DNA of 64,000 nt. Origin: Voacanga thouarsii. Its lineage: Eukaryota > Streptophyta > Magnoliopsida > Gentianales > Apocynaceae. Under the pieces are notes generated by a model. It had not been told where the DNA came from and did no database searches. It saw nothing but the letters and a program-made list of their open reading frames with translations. The translations under genes were made by a program, and so were the position numbers. Each line of letters opens with the position of its first letter. Position 1 is the first letter of the stretch. The DNA is taken from contig JANUWF010000008.1 of the NCBI GenBank assembly GCA_026120185.1, positions 7,564,001 through 7,628,000 of the forward strand. The letters run 5' to 3'. Below, one piece after another: positions 1-12,130 of this stretch.

Positions 1-1990
1 AAGGAGATAGCAGGAGTAAAATTAAACTTAGTGAAGTTCAACAAGAACAAACAAACACGGATCAACCATCTAATCCCACATCTTCTGAGAGGATTGATGA
101 ACCTTTTTCTACACAAGAAACTCGCAGGTTGAGTAGGATACGTGTGGCACCTGAGAGATATAGATTTCTCATAAGTGACCACAACGATAAATATTACTTA
201 TAGATGAAGATGAGCCTACTACTTATAAGAATATTCTGATAGTTCAAAATCTGACAAATCACTTGAAGTCATGAAATCAGAAATGGATTCTATGTATGAC
301 AACTAGGTATATACTTTGGTTGATCCACCCAAAGAAATCAAACCTATTAGTTGGGAGTGGATTTTCAAGAAGAAAAAAGACATGGACGGTAATGTAGTTG
401 CCTAAAAAGCACGACTGGTTGCTAAGGATTATCATCAATAATATGGTATTAACAACGACGAAACCTTCTCACCAATTGCTATGATAAAATCTATAAGAAT
501 ACTCCTAGCACTTACCTCTTATTATAACTATGAGGTCTTGAAAATGGATTTAAAAAAAGCTTTCCTAAACGGAAAATGATTGAGAAAGTGTATATGACAC
601 CATCTAAGGGTTTCACATCTAACGATAGTATAAAAGTGTACAAGCTGCAAAAGTCTATTTATGGATTTAAGCAAGCTTCTTGGAGTTGTAGCTTCCATTT
701 TGATGAAACATTCAATGAGTTTGGTTTCATTCAAAATATGGATCAACCTTGTGTATACAAGATGGTTAGTGGGAGTGCAGTCATTTTCTTGTTGCTTTAC
801 GTGCATGACACAAACTAAGGGTTTCACATCTAATGATATTACAAAAGTGTAAAAGCTGCAAAATTCCATTTATAGATTTAAGCAAGCTTCTAGGAGTTGG
901 AGCTTCCATCTTGATGAAACAATCAATGAGTTTGGTTTCATTCAAAACATGGATCAACCCTGTGTATACAAGAAGGTTAGTGGGAGTGCAGTCATTTTCT
1001 TGTTGCTTTATGTGGATGACATATTGCTAATAGGAAACAATGTACCTGTCCTTTAATTAGTAAAAGCTTGGTTGTCCAATAAATTATCCATGAAAAACCT
1101 TGGAGAGGCAACCTATATTCTTGGAATTAGGATCTATAGAGATAAATGAAAAAGGTTGCTAAGTCTTTCACAGTCTACATACATAGATAAAGTACTGAAG
1201 AGGTTTAGCATGGATCAATCCAAAAAAGAAATTCTTACCCATGTCCCATGGGGTAAGCTATTCAAAATTGATGTCTCTAAAGATGCAAGTTGAAAGGGAT
1301 TACATAAGTAAGATTCTATATACCTCTATAATTGGATCCATCATACATGGTATGATATGTACTAGGCTTGATGTATCCTATGCTCTCAGTTTGATGAGCA
1401 GATACTAATCTAACCTTGGGGAGGGTCATTAGGCAGCTATAAAGAATAACCTTAAGTACTTGCGAAGGACTATGGATGTATTCTTAGTTTATGGAGGAGG
1501 TGATTTGAAAATAATCGGGTATACTAATGCCAGTTTTCAAGTTGATAAAGATGATTTCAAATCATAGTTACATATTTACGTTATGTGAAAGGGCAATAAG
1601 TTGAAAAGTTCCAAATAAGATACTATTTCTAACTTAACAACTAAAGCTAAGCACATAGCCGCTTCTGAAGTAGCTAAGAAAGAAGTTTGGATAAAGAAGT
1701 ACATGACAGAGCTTGGAGTGGTTCCTTGCAGTGCTAAGCCAATATTTCTATATTATGATAATAATAGAGCTATTGCATAAGCAAATGAGCCAATGTCTCA
1801 CCAGCAATCCAAGCATGTACTCAGACATTTTCAGTTGATTAGGGAAATCACAGATAGATAAGATATAAATATAGAGAGAGTTCCCATTAACGAGAACATA
1901 GCTAACTCATTTACTAAAGCACTATCCCAAAAGAAACATGATAGACATATTGATTTATTCGATATTAGATATATGAATGATTGGCTTTAG
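1..1990 (+). pseudogene. Decayed Ty1/copia pol: end of integrase region, reverse transcriptase, RNase H
   Basis: This is the 3' part of a copia polyprotein read on the + strand. Positions 1-180 give the linker with a basic RRLSRIRVAPERY-like stretch, typical of the region between integrase and reverse transcriptase. From about 340 the reverse transcriptase begins (WIFKKKKDMDG, then KARLVAKDYHQ, then ETFSPIAMIKSIRILLAL and the AFLNGK motif near 560). The catalytic LYVDDI motif is near 1010. RNase H follows at about 1500-1970, with an EASxxAK-like segment and a KHV...HFQLIRE segment. Many stops and frameshifts, plus an internal 211-bp duplication, make it non-functional. The 5' half lies outside the window. 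It is related to, but clearly older than, the copia element at 48593-62638. Family assignment is firm; the lineage is not. Confidence 0.85.
604..1025 (+). repeat. Tandem duplication (2 x 211 bp) inside reverse transcriptase
   Basis: The block starting CTAAGGGTTTCACATCTAA at 604 restarts at 815 and both copies run to the LLLYV(H/D)D motif. The copies differ by scattered substitutions. Because 211 is not a multiple of three, the duplication itself shifts the frame. The first copy has HD where the second keeps the catalytic DD. Confidence 0.9.
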
Positions 1991-2004
1991 TGCAAGTGGG
2001 AGTT
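1991..2004 (+). promoter_or_regulatory. Polypurine tract of the left copia element
   Basis: The purine-rich stretch TGCAAGTGGGAGTT lies directly before an LTR start TGTTAG. The same position in the copia element at 60581-60596 reads TGCAAGTGGGAGATT, so this is the plus-strand primer site. Confidence 0.7.
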
Positions 2005-3190
2005 TGTTAGTAATATTTCCTAGAGGCAATCACATGTATTTTGTATGTTATACATTTATTTAATAACATAAGGCATTCTTTATCTTTCAGTTTGCTTTAT
2101 TTATACTTTCGTGTGAATACATATAACCGTTAGATAAAGTCCCAAGTAGAGCACTGTATTAAGGAAATCTAGATAGAGATCGTTATGTGAGGTTTCTACT
2201 ATACTGTATAGTGGTCATGCTTAAATTATCCATAGTCATAGAATTAATGAGATAGGACATCATTAATGCATCAAAACTAGCATGTGTTATACTTCTTAAT
2301 TTGATCAGGCATTGGTTTTTATATCCGTGAGTATTATGATACTCAAAGTTAACACTTAGATGCTTGTTACTAGAACAAGTACATTAGATGACCTAACTAT
2401 GATATAATTGCATGGATAACTATTTAGTGCTGGTGATAGAATCTCATTATAGCAAATGTGCGAGTATCAATGGACTTGAGATGTTAAAGGGACTTTGTTC
2501 GGTAAGCGTTGTACTTTGATTCTAATCTCTAGAGTCCTGACAAGACCACTTATGGGATGGATATTGGATAGAACGTTAAGTACACGAAAGTAGTTGAGAG
2601 GATCAATAAAGAATTTATCACTCCTAATAGTAGGGGTGAATATCTCACTGCCACTTATAAGAATTACTACTCGAGAAGTCCTTGGCCAAAGCGACTGTAT
2701 CTGGAAATAGTTTCAATTGATGCACATGATGAGTAATGGATTCTGGGAACAAGTACTAAAATATTTTAGCCAAAATTAATTACTATTCAAGATGAAGTTG
2801 ACACTAATTCTGTACTCTAAACCGAATGAGATGTTGTATGGTGAATGGAGTTTATTGCACTGTTGTTGTCAATTGAAAGGTTCAAGTCAAGCCACTTGAC
2901 TTTCTGAACTTTTGGGTAGTCATGATGTACTACTAGGTGCCACTCATGATCTACTTAACATGGATTTATTAATTAGAGAATTAATAAATTAATCATAATT
3001 AGAATTAATAGGTTGATTCAAATTATCATAGATTATTAATCCCAAAGATGTTTAGATTAATTAACATTTCACTACCAATAGACCAGGAAACCTGATAGGT
3101 CACACATAATAGAGGATTAATGACTCAAAATGTTATTTGATAACATAATATAGTTGATTTGGAGAAGAAGAAATTTTTTTGTGGCCAAAT

Positions 3191-3199
3191 TATAAATAG
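3191..3199 (+). promoter_or_regulatory. Putative TATA box in copia LTR
   Basis: TATAAATAG in AT-rich surroundings of the LTR. The related LTR at 5583 has TATAAAGTG at the equivalent place (about 6735), so the site is plausible but degenerate. Confidence 0.4.
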
Positions 3200-3629
3200 T
3201 TATAATTTATGGGCCAAAACATAATTATAAGAACTTATGGGGTTTTATCATAATTATTAAATCCTAAATTGTTTAGGATTCTAAAAAAAATGCACGGACG
3301 TGTATTTTAGATAACACATAATGCATTTTTTGTCGATTGATTTTCATAGAAACAGAAACACAGTCTTTGCCGTTTCTTTTTCTTCTTCTTCTCCCCTAAA
3401 ACCTTAGCCGCCTAACAATTCTTGCTAGCATCAGAATTAGGTGGTCCTTGTCTTTGAATCTTCATGTGGATTTCTGTTGGAGGTAAGTCTAAATTTGGTT
3501 TGCAGTGGCTTAGGTTGAACGTTCAAGAATAGATAATTATTTGCTTATTCAAGATTGCGAGGTTCTTAGATCGCGCTTTCAACATCCAGGAACAAAAATT
3601 TTAAACCAAATAGATGACAACAAAGATAT

Positions 3630-3668
3630 TCTTCTTCTTCTTCTTCTTCTTCTTCTTCTTCTTCTTCT
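3630..3668 (+). repeat. (CTT)n microsatellite
   Basis: Thirteen uninterrupted CTT units in the 3' part of the left copia LTR. Confidence 0.95.
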
Positions 3669-4445
3669 ATGATCTGTTCTTCACATATGATTGATCCTTG
3701 CGAGGTTTTCTCGGTTTATATTTCCTCTGCGTAATTTAATTGCATGCCTGAGATAACTAGCAACCTTTCTATACTTTCACATATAGCCTAGACACAGTCT
3801 CATGCTCTTGAAGAGAAGGTCCATCTAGCTTTACCTATCACCTGTAGAATAATTAAATGTGTATCCCATTGAAGTCCATTATATATTCAATTGAAGATAT
3901 ACTAAGAAAAATGGTGAATTAATAGCCTTTCAAGCATAAATTATTAACTCACTCATATTAATAAAAAAGAAATATACAAAATAATTGAACAAACCTAACT
4001 ATAAATAATGAAATATCTATGAGAAATTACATTTAGCACATATTTATCTATTATTTTGATTCATAAAATATATAAATTATGAAATATCATATAATATTTA
4101 TATGACTAAATTTATTTTCTACATAATTTTTTTATATTTTGTTAACTTTTATATGATGATTCACATTAATTTACAAATTATAGTATATATGCAGATACAT
4201 AAAGATCTACATGGATATATGCATCTACAAAAATCTTCGGCAGACCTATATCATTAAAGTAATTAAATTACATGTAAAATTTTGATCTAATAATGTATTT
4301 CATAAACTAAATGCAAATTTATTAAAGAAAACAAATAATTAGATATAATAACTAAGGTATTTTTCCTATTTCTTTCAATGTGTACGTACCTATATACATA
4401 TTCATGCATGTATATACATAGATATATTGTATTTAAATATACAAG

Positions 4446-4447
<2 letters not shown>

Positions 4448-4486
<39 letters not shown>
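4448..4486 (+). repeat. (TG)n microsatellite
   Basis: About nineteen TG dinucleotides without interruption. Confidence 0.95.
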
Positions 4487-4487
<1 letters not shown>

Positions 4488-4493
4488 ATAAGC

Positions 4494-4867
4494 GTTTATA
4501 AATTTACCCCTATTAAGCTGGGAGGTTGTACACTTTAGAACCACAAGTTGCAAAAAAGGCGCTAAAAGTCCATTGACTTTTAGTCAATGATGGTATTAAC
4601 TAATGGAAATTATTTTAGTAATAAAATGTCTATTTCGCTCGTGCTAATAATAAGATGCCTAAAATAACCCTTTAGGTTTATTGCAATATACCCCCATTAG
4701 CTTGTGGATTGTGACACTTTAGTACCATAAGTTATATATAAAAAAAAAAAGCACTAGAAGTCCATTGACCATTAGTCAATAACGCTACTGATTAATAGAA
4801 GTTACTTTTGTAATAAAATATCTCTTTTACCCATACCAATTATAAAATGTCCAAAAAATTCCTTTAG
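4494..4867. repeat. Tandem duplication of a ~185-bp unit
   Basis: Unit 1 (4494-4675) starts GTTTATAAATTTACCCCTAT and unit 2 (4676-4867) starts GTTTATTGCAATATACCCCC. Both continue through CACTTTAG(A/T)ACCA, AAGTCCATTGAC, TTAGTCAA and end in CCTTTAG. They are well diverged, so the duplication is old. A run of A in unit 2 accounts for part of the length difference. Confidence 0.85.
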
Positions 4868-4953
4868 TGGATGGAACTTGGCATATGAAGTATTTATGAA
4901 TCTATAGTACTAAAAAGAAATAGTACTACAGCTTACCTTTTTGTTTGTCCTTT

Positions 4954-5000
4954 GACCAAGCTGGCACCGGTTGTTTGACCAATCTGGCGCCGGCTTGGTC
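4954..5000. repeat. Imperfect inverted repeat, 17-bp arms
   Basis: The left arm GACCAAGCTGGCACCGG (4954-4970) pairs with CTGGCGCCGGCTTGGTC (4984-5000) at 14 of 17 positions, with a 13-base loop. The GGCGCCGG core recalls the GC-rich motifs of the Athila-type LTR at 35440-35700. Confidence 0.7.
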
Positions 5001-5582
5001 TTAGAACATAACCAAATTTTTTTTCCACTAACACTGGCATTTTTCTTGTCAAAACTAATGAAATTTTTTCCTTTTTTTGCTTTATATTAAAAATAAATGA
5101 AAACTATCCTAAAATAATGAATGAACTCAACATGATTACAACAAGAATAAACAAACCAAGAATTAAAAATTATCCTAAAATAGAATAAAAGTTAATTCAG
5201 TTCGCCTAAAAATATCGTTGTTAGTCCGGTGTATCATAAACAAGGGCTAAAACCTAAAAAATAAAGAATGTTAGTATTGACTGAAAATTTACAAAATGAA
5301 GGTTATCCAATAGTAAAATAAGCAAATTTACAATTGATACATATATTTCACATTCTCATCAGGTTAGTAAAATCAAACAGATGCATATACAAAACATTCA
5401 ATTGTACAATTAAGACAAGTTAGTAATTATTTACATGTGTCTACCTATTTACATATTCACATGCTAAATCGATAGAATCCAAGCTTTCATGATATTGTCC
5501 TCGGCAAAGGCACAAAAAACTTGATGCGTTAGATCTAGGTTAAAAAAATCATTCAATTTTAAGTTTATGCCCATCAAGTTTT

Positions 5583-6995
5583 TGTTAGAGTTATGCCTTA
5601 GAACCAATCCATTTGCACAATGTGTTTTGCACATTTATTTAATAAAGATACTCTTTATCTCTCAGTTTCTTTGTTTATGCACGTAAAACTGATAGATAAT
5701 GTCGCTAGCATAATGTACAGTGTTAAGGAAGTCTTGATATAAGATTCTTACTACAATATGCAGTAGTTGCACTTAAACTATCCCTAGTTATAGTATTAAT
5801 GAGATAAGACATCATTAATACACCAAGACTAGTATATGTTATACTTCTTGATTAGATTAAGCAGTGCTTCTTATATTTGTGAATATTGTGATACTAAAAG
5901 TTAATATGTGGATGCTTGTTACATGAACAAGTACATTGGATGACCTTATTATGAGATAATCACATTGATAATTATTTAGTGCCAGTGATAGAATCTCATT
6001 ATAGTAAACATGTAAGTATCCTTAAACGTAAGATCTCCAAGATACTTTGTTTACTAAGCGTTGTACTTTGATTCTAATATTTGGATTCTTATCAAAGACA
6101 ACCTATAGAATGGATATTGTGTAAAATATAAAGTAAATGAAAGTAATTGAGAGGGTCATTAAAGAATTCATCACTCCTAATAGTAGGGGCGTATATCTTA
6201 TGACCACTTGTAGGAAATCATTACTCAAGAAGTCCTTGGTCAAGGCAACCATATGCTGGAAATAGTTTCAAATGATACACATGTTGAGCAATGGATTCTA
6301 AAACAAGTACTAATAAATTCGGGATAGAATTAATTATACTCTAGAGGGAGTTTGCACTAATTCCATATTCTAAACCGAATGAGATATAATATGATGAAAG
6401 GTGTTTATTAAACTAGTATTTTGTTGTTGAAAGGTTCATGTCAAGTCACTTGACTTTCTAAACTTTTTGGTGGTCAAGATGTATTGTTAGATGCCACTCT
6501 TAATTTGCTATATACAGATTTATTAATAAATTAATCCTAATTAGAATTAAAAAGTTCATTCTAAATATGATGCATTACTAGGTTTACAGTGATTAGAACT
6601 AGTCTATATTTTGCTATCAATAGACTAGAAAACCTAATAGATTATGCACAATAGAGGAATTGGTATTAAAAAATATTATATGAAAATATTGTAGGGTTAA
6701 TAATGTGAGAAGAAATAATTATTATGAGCTAATTATAAAGTGTTATAATTACTTGGGTGAAATTGTGATTATTAAAACCTCACAGACCTAATTTCAATTT
6801 TCCAAAGCCTAAGCCCCTAAAGGACAAGGACTCTATACATGTTAATGACGGTGGTTTTGTTTAGGAAACAAAAAATAGCCATCCTCTGTTCTATATATAT
6901 GAACAGGAAAAGGTTTTCCATTTGAGATATGTATCATACACGGAAAAGCTTTCCATGATCATAGAACAAGAGAAATACATAACCCTTTCTTTTAT
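5583..6995 (+). repeat. Second copia LTR of the left family, cut off by the gypsy element
   Basis: It starts TGTTAGAGTTATGCC and follows the LTR at 2005 through CTCTTTATCTCTCAGTTT, the TTAATGAGATAAGACATCATT block and CTCATTATAGTAAACATG. It is interrupted at 6996, where a gypsy LTR begins with TGTAACACCCC. No polypurine tract precedes it, so it is a solo LTR or a 5' LTR rather than the 3' LTR of a complete element. Confidence 0.75.
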
Positions 6996-7539
6996 TGTAA
7001 CACCCCTACTATTATAACATTGGAAGCATGTAATAGATTTGGGGGTCGCCTACTTGATCTCCTAAACAAGGGGTCTTTATGACAATCAAATCCATATAAA
7101 GCTAACATATAAAGCTACTCAAAAGCATATACTGTGATACAAACCCAAAAGAAATATAGCTCAACATGAAACAACATGCTCACTATAACTATAACATTAT
7201 ACGTACAAGTAGTAGAGTCTAAATACTTAAGTATGGTACCATCTTCAGGAAAGTTGACCCTTAGCTCGTCCCTTAGCTCTAGACCCTAAGAAAATAGAAC
7301 AAAAGACATATGTAAGTGAAAATCACTCAGTGAGTCCCGTGCATGCCAACGATTTTGCAAAAACATGTAAAAATAAGGATTTATCAAGTTTGCTTCGTAA
7401 AACCACTGCAGAAGTTCGTTGATTTTTTTTCCACTAAAAACAACTCAACAACTGATGAAAAGGAAGTGGATAATTGGCCCTGTATTATGAAACCCTGTAT
7501 TATGACCATGTACAGTGAAACCTTGCATCACAATACAAG

Positions 7540-7777
7540 TGGATAATTGGCCCACTGGGTGAGATACTTCTCTATCTCTACAACCTAACTTACCGGTTGT
7601 CCATTTTCGAGAAAAGCAATCAACATGGACTGAGTTGCTAGTGTGGACCGGCCTGACCAACTAAAATTGACGCCTTGTCCAGGTAGAGCTCGTCCCCCAG
7701 AGGTGGCCAGCTATTGACAGTCTCATCCTCACCCTTCAAAGACTAGTCCTAATAGCCTACCCTTATTGAGCACTAAA
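7540..7777 (-). repeat. Conserved LTR block with interrupted TTGAGTACTCAA palindrome
   Basis: This block (GGCCCACTGGGTGAGATACT ... AGAGGTGGCCA ... CCCTTATTGAG) recurs at 20745-21000, 31655-31893 and 58800-59130 and, more weakly, at 37495-37810. Here the terminal palindrome reads TTGAGCACT and is broken by the solo LTR starting at 7778. Confidence 0.75.
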
Positions 7778-9259
7778 TGTAACACCCTACTATCTAGGCC
7801 TAACAGGGCCGGGGATGTCGTCTCATCTAAAGGATAAGGGGTCATTATAACTAGGACACACAAATAAAAATAAAATAATTCTTTGAAAATTAAAACTTAT
7901 TGCAACCCAAAAATTCAAGAACACATCTGAAATAAAATTGTTCACTCTCAACTCCCAAAGCATTACATAAAATAAATCAGAATATCTTCCAAGTAGGCAA
8001 CAACTAGCTACTCATCTCCACAGCAGGATCGACCTGAAATCATTGTAAAAAGGGTGATGAGATATAAATCTCAGTAAGTCCTTGTGTGCTTTGAGTGTCC
8101 AGGGAAAACAGTTCATGAATGCAAGGAGTAAGAACTTCATAAGGAAAATACTGACAAGCAATAAACAATGTTAAAAACAAGAGTGGCGTTTTGGCTTTTC
8201 CAACCATACATGAATAAATCTAGCTTGATATTAAAATACTAGGGTTTGTGAAATAGCTACTAATAAGTTGTAGGTTTAAATCCTGCCATAAATAAATCAT
8301 GGTTTATTTGATGAAGGATCCTAGGTCCTAGATGGTATTATTTAAAGTAATGATTTATAATAACTAATGGTTAGAAAATAATTGGTAAATAAAATTAATA
8401 ACAAGTAAATTTTATTATGTTTTGATTAAATAAATTTTATTAGTATTTATGAATATATGACTTTCAAAATTAATATTTACCTATTATAATTATTTATATA
8501 AAAGGCTTGATTAAATAATGTTATTATATATAATATATATATATATTATTTCTTTAACAAAAGCTATCATTTATTTGACTAAATTATTATTATTTTATAT
8601 AATCGTTCAAAACCATATTTTCCTAGGGTTTTCGAAATCACAAAGAGAAATTATAGCATAGATCATTTTTATTAATGAAATAAAATTGGCTAACTTAATT
8701 AGCTTAGGGGCAACAAGGTCATGATCATAATTTCTATTGCTAACCATAATCATGAACATACACTCTACACCAATCATCAACTCATCCAAATCATGAATAA
8801 AGGCGTAGATCTAAATTTACCAACACATAATCTCAACTCCACTAAACATAATAATATGCATGGCCTCAACAAGAATACAAGAACATAAACCCTATTCACC
8901 AAATGTGATATAATCTATAACATGCTTGATTAATCATACTACTCACGACATGAAGGTATGCAACAAACCCTAAAGCATCATATAATCTAACCAAGACCAA
9001 TCATCATCATGCATCAATCCCAACTCCATCATATAAACATATTCATTCATGCTTCAATCTCAACTCCATCATTCAAACACATACTCAATCTCCAAATATA
9101 TTCCATCCTCATCCAACTACATCTAAGAGACATGAATCTAGAATTTAAATAGAAGATTGAAGAGGCTTACTTGAATGATGACTACCTTGAAGAAGTTTCG
9201 AAAGAATCCTCTCGCGTGGACAGCTTCATTCGTCTAAGGAGGGAGAAGAAAAATTGGCC

Positions 9260-9320
9260 ATGGTTGGATTAACCATTCGGCTGAGAGAGAGAGAGAAAGA
9301 GAAAGAGAAAGAGAAAAAGA
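9260..9320 (-). promoter_or_regulatory. Conserved hairpin plus (GA/CT)n tract of the LTR
   Basis: ATGGTT and AACCAT arms (9260-9265 and 9271-9276) flank a 5-base loop next to CGGCTGAGAGAGAG. The same arrangement, hairpin, CCGAA-type sequence and CT tract, occurs at 22410-22498, 44921-45005 and 57299-57370 in the sister LTRs. Confidence 0.55.
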
Positions 9321-9330
9321 AAGTTTATTA

Positions 9331-9337
<7 letters not shown>

Positions 9338-9376
<39 letters not shown>
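9338..9376. repeat. (TA)n microsatellite
   Basis: About nineteen uninterrupted TA units beside the GA tract. Confidence 0.9.
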
Positions 9377-9380
<4 letters not shown>

Positions 9381-10942
9381 TCATTAAGAGTTGAAGATGA
9401 ATGATCGTTCATGCTTACCTTGAAGGTGCTCTTGAGCCTTCAAGAAAATTCAGGTTTTTTATCTAAAAGTGAGACTTTGATTTCGGTATTTGATGTTAAA
9501 ATTTGTAGAAGTGGTTTCAAGGGGTTTAGTAGGTGTGATCTGGAGTTTTTGGAGAAGATTGGAGAGGTTTGGAGTGGTCTTAGGCGTGAGAATGTTAGTA
9601 GGTGTTCTTGGTTTGGAGAGAATGGAGAGAATAGAGAGAGAGCTAGCCGAAATTCTATTTGGGAAGGAGTGGCCGACTATTTGGGAGGGTTTTGGTAATT
9701 GAATTTTCTGATTTGAGAGGAAAAAGAAAGCTGGTTGTTTGAAATCCAAAAAGAATATTTTAGGGAATCAATTTTGGAAACAAATATGGTAAGGTAGTGT
9801 TTAATGGAGAGCTTTTGGAAGCTTCAATGACCGGCTGCTTGGCTGTGATTTTTGCTGAGATGAATGATGTTTGGGAGAGCTTTAGAGTGGCCGAAAATAT
9901 GGTGTACAATGGTGAAGGAATTTTTTGGTTGTTTGAGGGTTAATCTATGGTAGTTTGCTGAAATATCTTGCTGAAATTCTGGACTTCAATTAATGGCTTG
10001 ATTGGAGTGATTGATGGAGAGATTTTAGGAGCGGCCATGGAGCTATTTTTTGTGCAGAACTCTAGAGAAGATGATGGAGCTCAGTTCATGGCTGGTCAGG
10101 GTGAGTTTGCACAGAAAATAGGATGAGTTTTGGATAAGGGTGAAGGATAAACAAGCTGGAAATTCTGATCAGGTTTTTCGCAAGCTTGCTGGAATTTCTG
10201 GGCAGATTCTTCAGCAATATTTCAGTCAGCTTGTAGAAGGTTTGAAGGGCCATTGAAGGGTCATTTAAGGCTGGTTTCTAGCCTTCTTTATGGAGGAAAA
10301 ACAATGTTGAATTGTTTGTTAAAAAGGTGGAAGAACAGATGGGTTTTTTGAACTGCTTTTCTGCGAAAGCTGTCCAGAAATTTTTCTGGTTTGCACAACT
10401 TTTGTGCAGTCTAGTCTTGGCCTTATAATTTTAGACTTTAAGCTGGTCAAGATAGCTATTTTTGGCAGTATTTGGGAGAGAAATATGGCTGAAATTTTCG
10501 ACAATGGGACTGATCAAGAAGTTGGAAAATTTTCCAGATTACTACATGAAGAAGATGAACATACTTAGGTTGGAGTTTGAAGGTTCAATCATGGAGATTA
10601 ATTTTTTTGGGAACCTTCCATAACTCTTCCCCAATTTCGGTCTTCAAGATATCCATTCATAGCCATTTTCGAAACCTAAATCTCACAGAACCTTGCTGGA
10701 ATTTTCTGGAAACAAAATGGCTTAGATAAATTAATCAACTTAATTGATTAAGGATTAAGGAAAGTTAGAGATCAAAAAGGGTATGAATTCCTTAGAAATT
10801 TTTGTAGGGCAAAAGAGTGGGATTAGGACATTCCTATCATGTCTCTCCTAGGACAACACTCCTACTCTTCCCTAAAGCATGCAAGGTCGAAATATAGCCT
10901 TCCTAAACAAAAATAAAATTTAATCATGCTAAAACGCAATTG

Positions 10943-11006
10943 ATGGAATTTGAATTTAAGACCTCAAGGAATTATTCCAAAGCTCTAACCACTAAACCAC
11001 AACAAC
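10943..11006 (-). ncRNA. tRNA-like module D in solo LTR
   Basis: On the minus strand an intact A box TGGTTTAGTGG (10989-10999) is followed by a decayed B box AATTCAAATTCC (around 10946-10957). It is the counterpart of the modules at 43245 and 55601. The anticodon arm is partly decayed. I regard it as an LTR component derived from a tRNA, not as a working tRNA gene. Confidence 0.55.
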
Positions 11007-12130
11007 TCTTATTCTTATTTTCTCTCCCAAATGTTTTTTCTATTTAATCATCAAGCTATCTCCCAAATGTTTAATGTTTTTTCACTCATATGCATTCCAA
11101 TCCCCTTACTCTATGGTTGGTTTTAGTTGGGGTTTCACATTGAACGTTACATTTATCCCACTTAGAAGAAATTCAACAAAGTGTGTTACCTTGAAATTGC
11201 AATTATGGTTCCAATTAGTCTATTCTTAAATGTTGGTTTAAGGAAAATTTAACATTTTGTTTTGGAAAACCTTTACTTGCTTAAAACTATTTGTTTTAAC
11301 AAAAGGTGAAAAATATCCATAATTGCAACACAAAGAGTAAATTAACAGCAAACATCACATTTGACTTGTAGGAGCACTTTAATTCAGCAAAAAGTTTTAT
11401 GCAAGAACTTACTTGATTCTTTTATCTCACGGATAAAAACTTCTAGGGTCTTGATAAAAAAAACCTAGCCCCGTCTGGGGTAAATACAATGTACATGTCA
11501 CTATTGGCCAACAATTGTGGTAGCATGCGTGCATAAACAAATATATAACTCCAAACTCCATGTTTCACCTAACTCAGACACATTCCCATTCAATACTTGC
11601 ATTATCAGAGTTCGATTGGCAAAAGCAAGTCAACAATCAATTTGGTCCAACTAATATCCTTTATTCTTATCATAGCTTGTTAAAGCTAAAAGCATAATCC
11701 CAAACACCAAGTATTCATGATGACGTTTTCAATCCAATATTCACTAATAATGTCAATTGCTCCTATTGACATCAACACCAAATATTATACTACAAGCACC
11801 ATCCAATAAGGCTAAACAATGTGCTTCTTAATAACTAGTAAATGAAAATAATTGTTTGTAATATAAAATAATTTTATTACTGATAAACTTCATAGCACAT
11901 ACAAAAAATTGGTAAACTATTTGTATACGTTCATTTAGGTAATAGTGACTAGTTAATAGTTACAAGATATTAACAAATAGTAGTTTCTTCATGCTAAATA
12001 ATAGTTCTAATATTAATTGATATTTGAACATACTAGAGTTTTGGTATCCATATTAGCAATGAAGATAATTTTTGAAAATGATAAAAAAAAAAAATAACAC
12101 AAGTAATGATAATAACACTAGCAATAAATA

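Larger units (their letters stand above)
2005..3750 (+). repeat. 3' LTR of the left copia element
   Basis: It starts TGTTAG immediately after the polypurine tract. It shares long stretches with the LTR at 5583-6995, for example the ATTAATGAGATAGGACATCATTAAT region near 2245 and 5805. A TATA-like TATAAATAG sits at 3191-3199. The 3' boundary is not fixed by a visible terminal CA or target duplication; homology to the second copy fades after about 3290, so the end at 3750 is approximate. Confidence 0.7.
3751..5582. other. Unassigned AT-rich spacer between two copia LTRs
   Basis: No coding frame of any known family is visible on either strand. The stretch holds a (TG)n tract at 4448-4486, a tandem duplication of a roughly 185-bp unit at 4494-4867 and an imperfect inverted repeat at 4954-5000. 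It could be old transposon debris or host intergenic DNA. The open frame over the TG tract is an artefact of the dinucleotide repeat. Confidence 0.6.
7778..11139 (-). mobile_element. Solo gypsy-type LTR (3362 bp) nested in the 3' LTR
   Basis: The + strand runs from TGTAACACCCTACTATC to TTGGGGTTTCACA, that is TG...CA in either sense. Judged by the polypurine-LTR junction of related elements, it lies in minus orientation. Host LTR sequence resumes after it (GAACGTTACATTTATCCCAC, compare 31890). The flanks CTAAA and TTGAA are a degraded target duplication. It contains a (GA)n tract (9283-9320), a (TA)n tract (9338-9376) and a tRNA-like module (10943-11006). There is no internal region, hence a solo LTR. 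It belongs to the same family as the copies at about 20500-24398, 42983-48199 and 55356-59623. Confidence 0.85.

Noticed and set aside
4287..4553. 88-residue minus-strand frame with a histidine/threonine repeat
   Set aside because: The repeat is simply the (TG)n tract translated.
9411..9749. Overlapping open frames of 95-96 residues on both strands
   Set aside because: They lie inside the solo LTR 7778-11139, match no family and have no counterpart in sister LTRs; chance frames.
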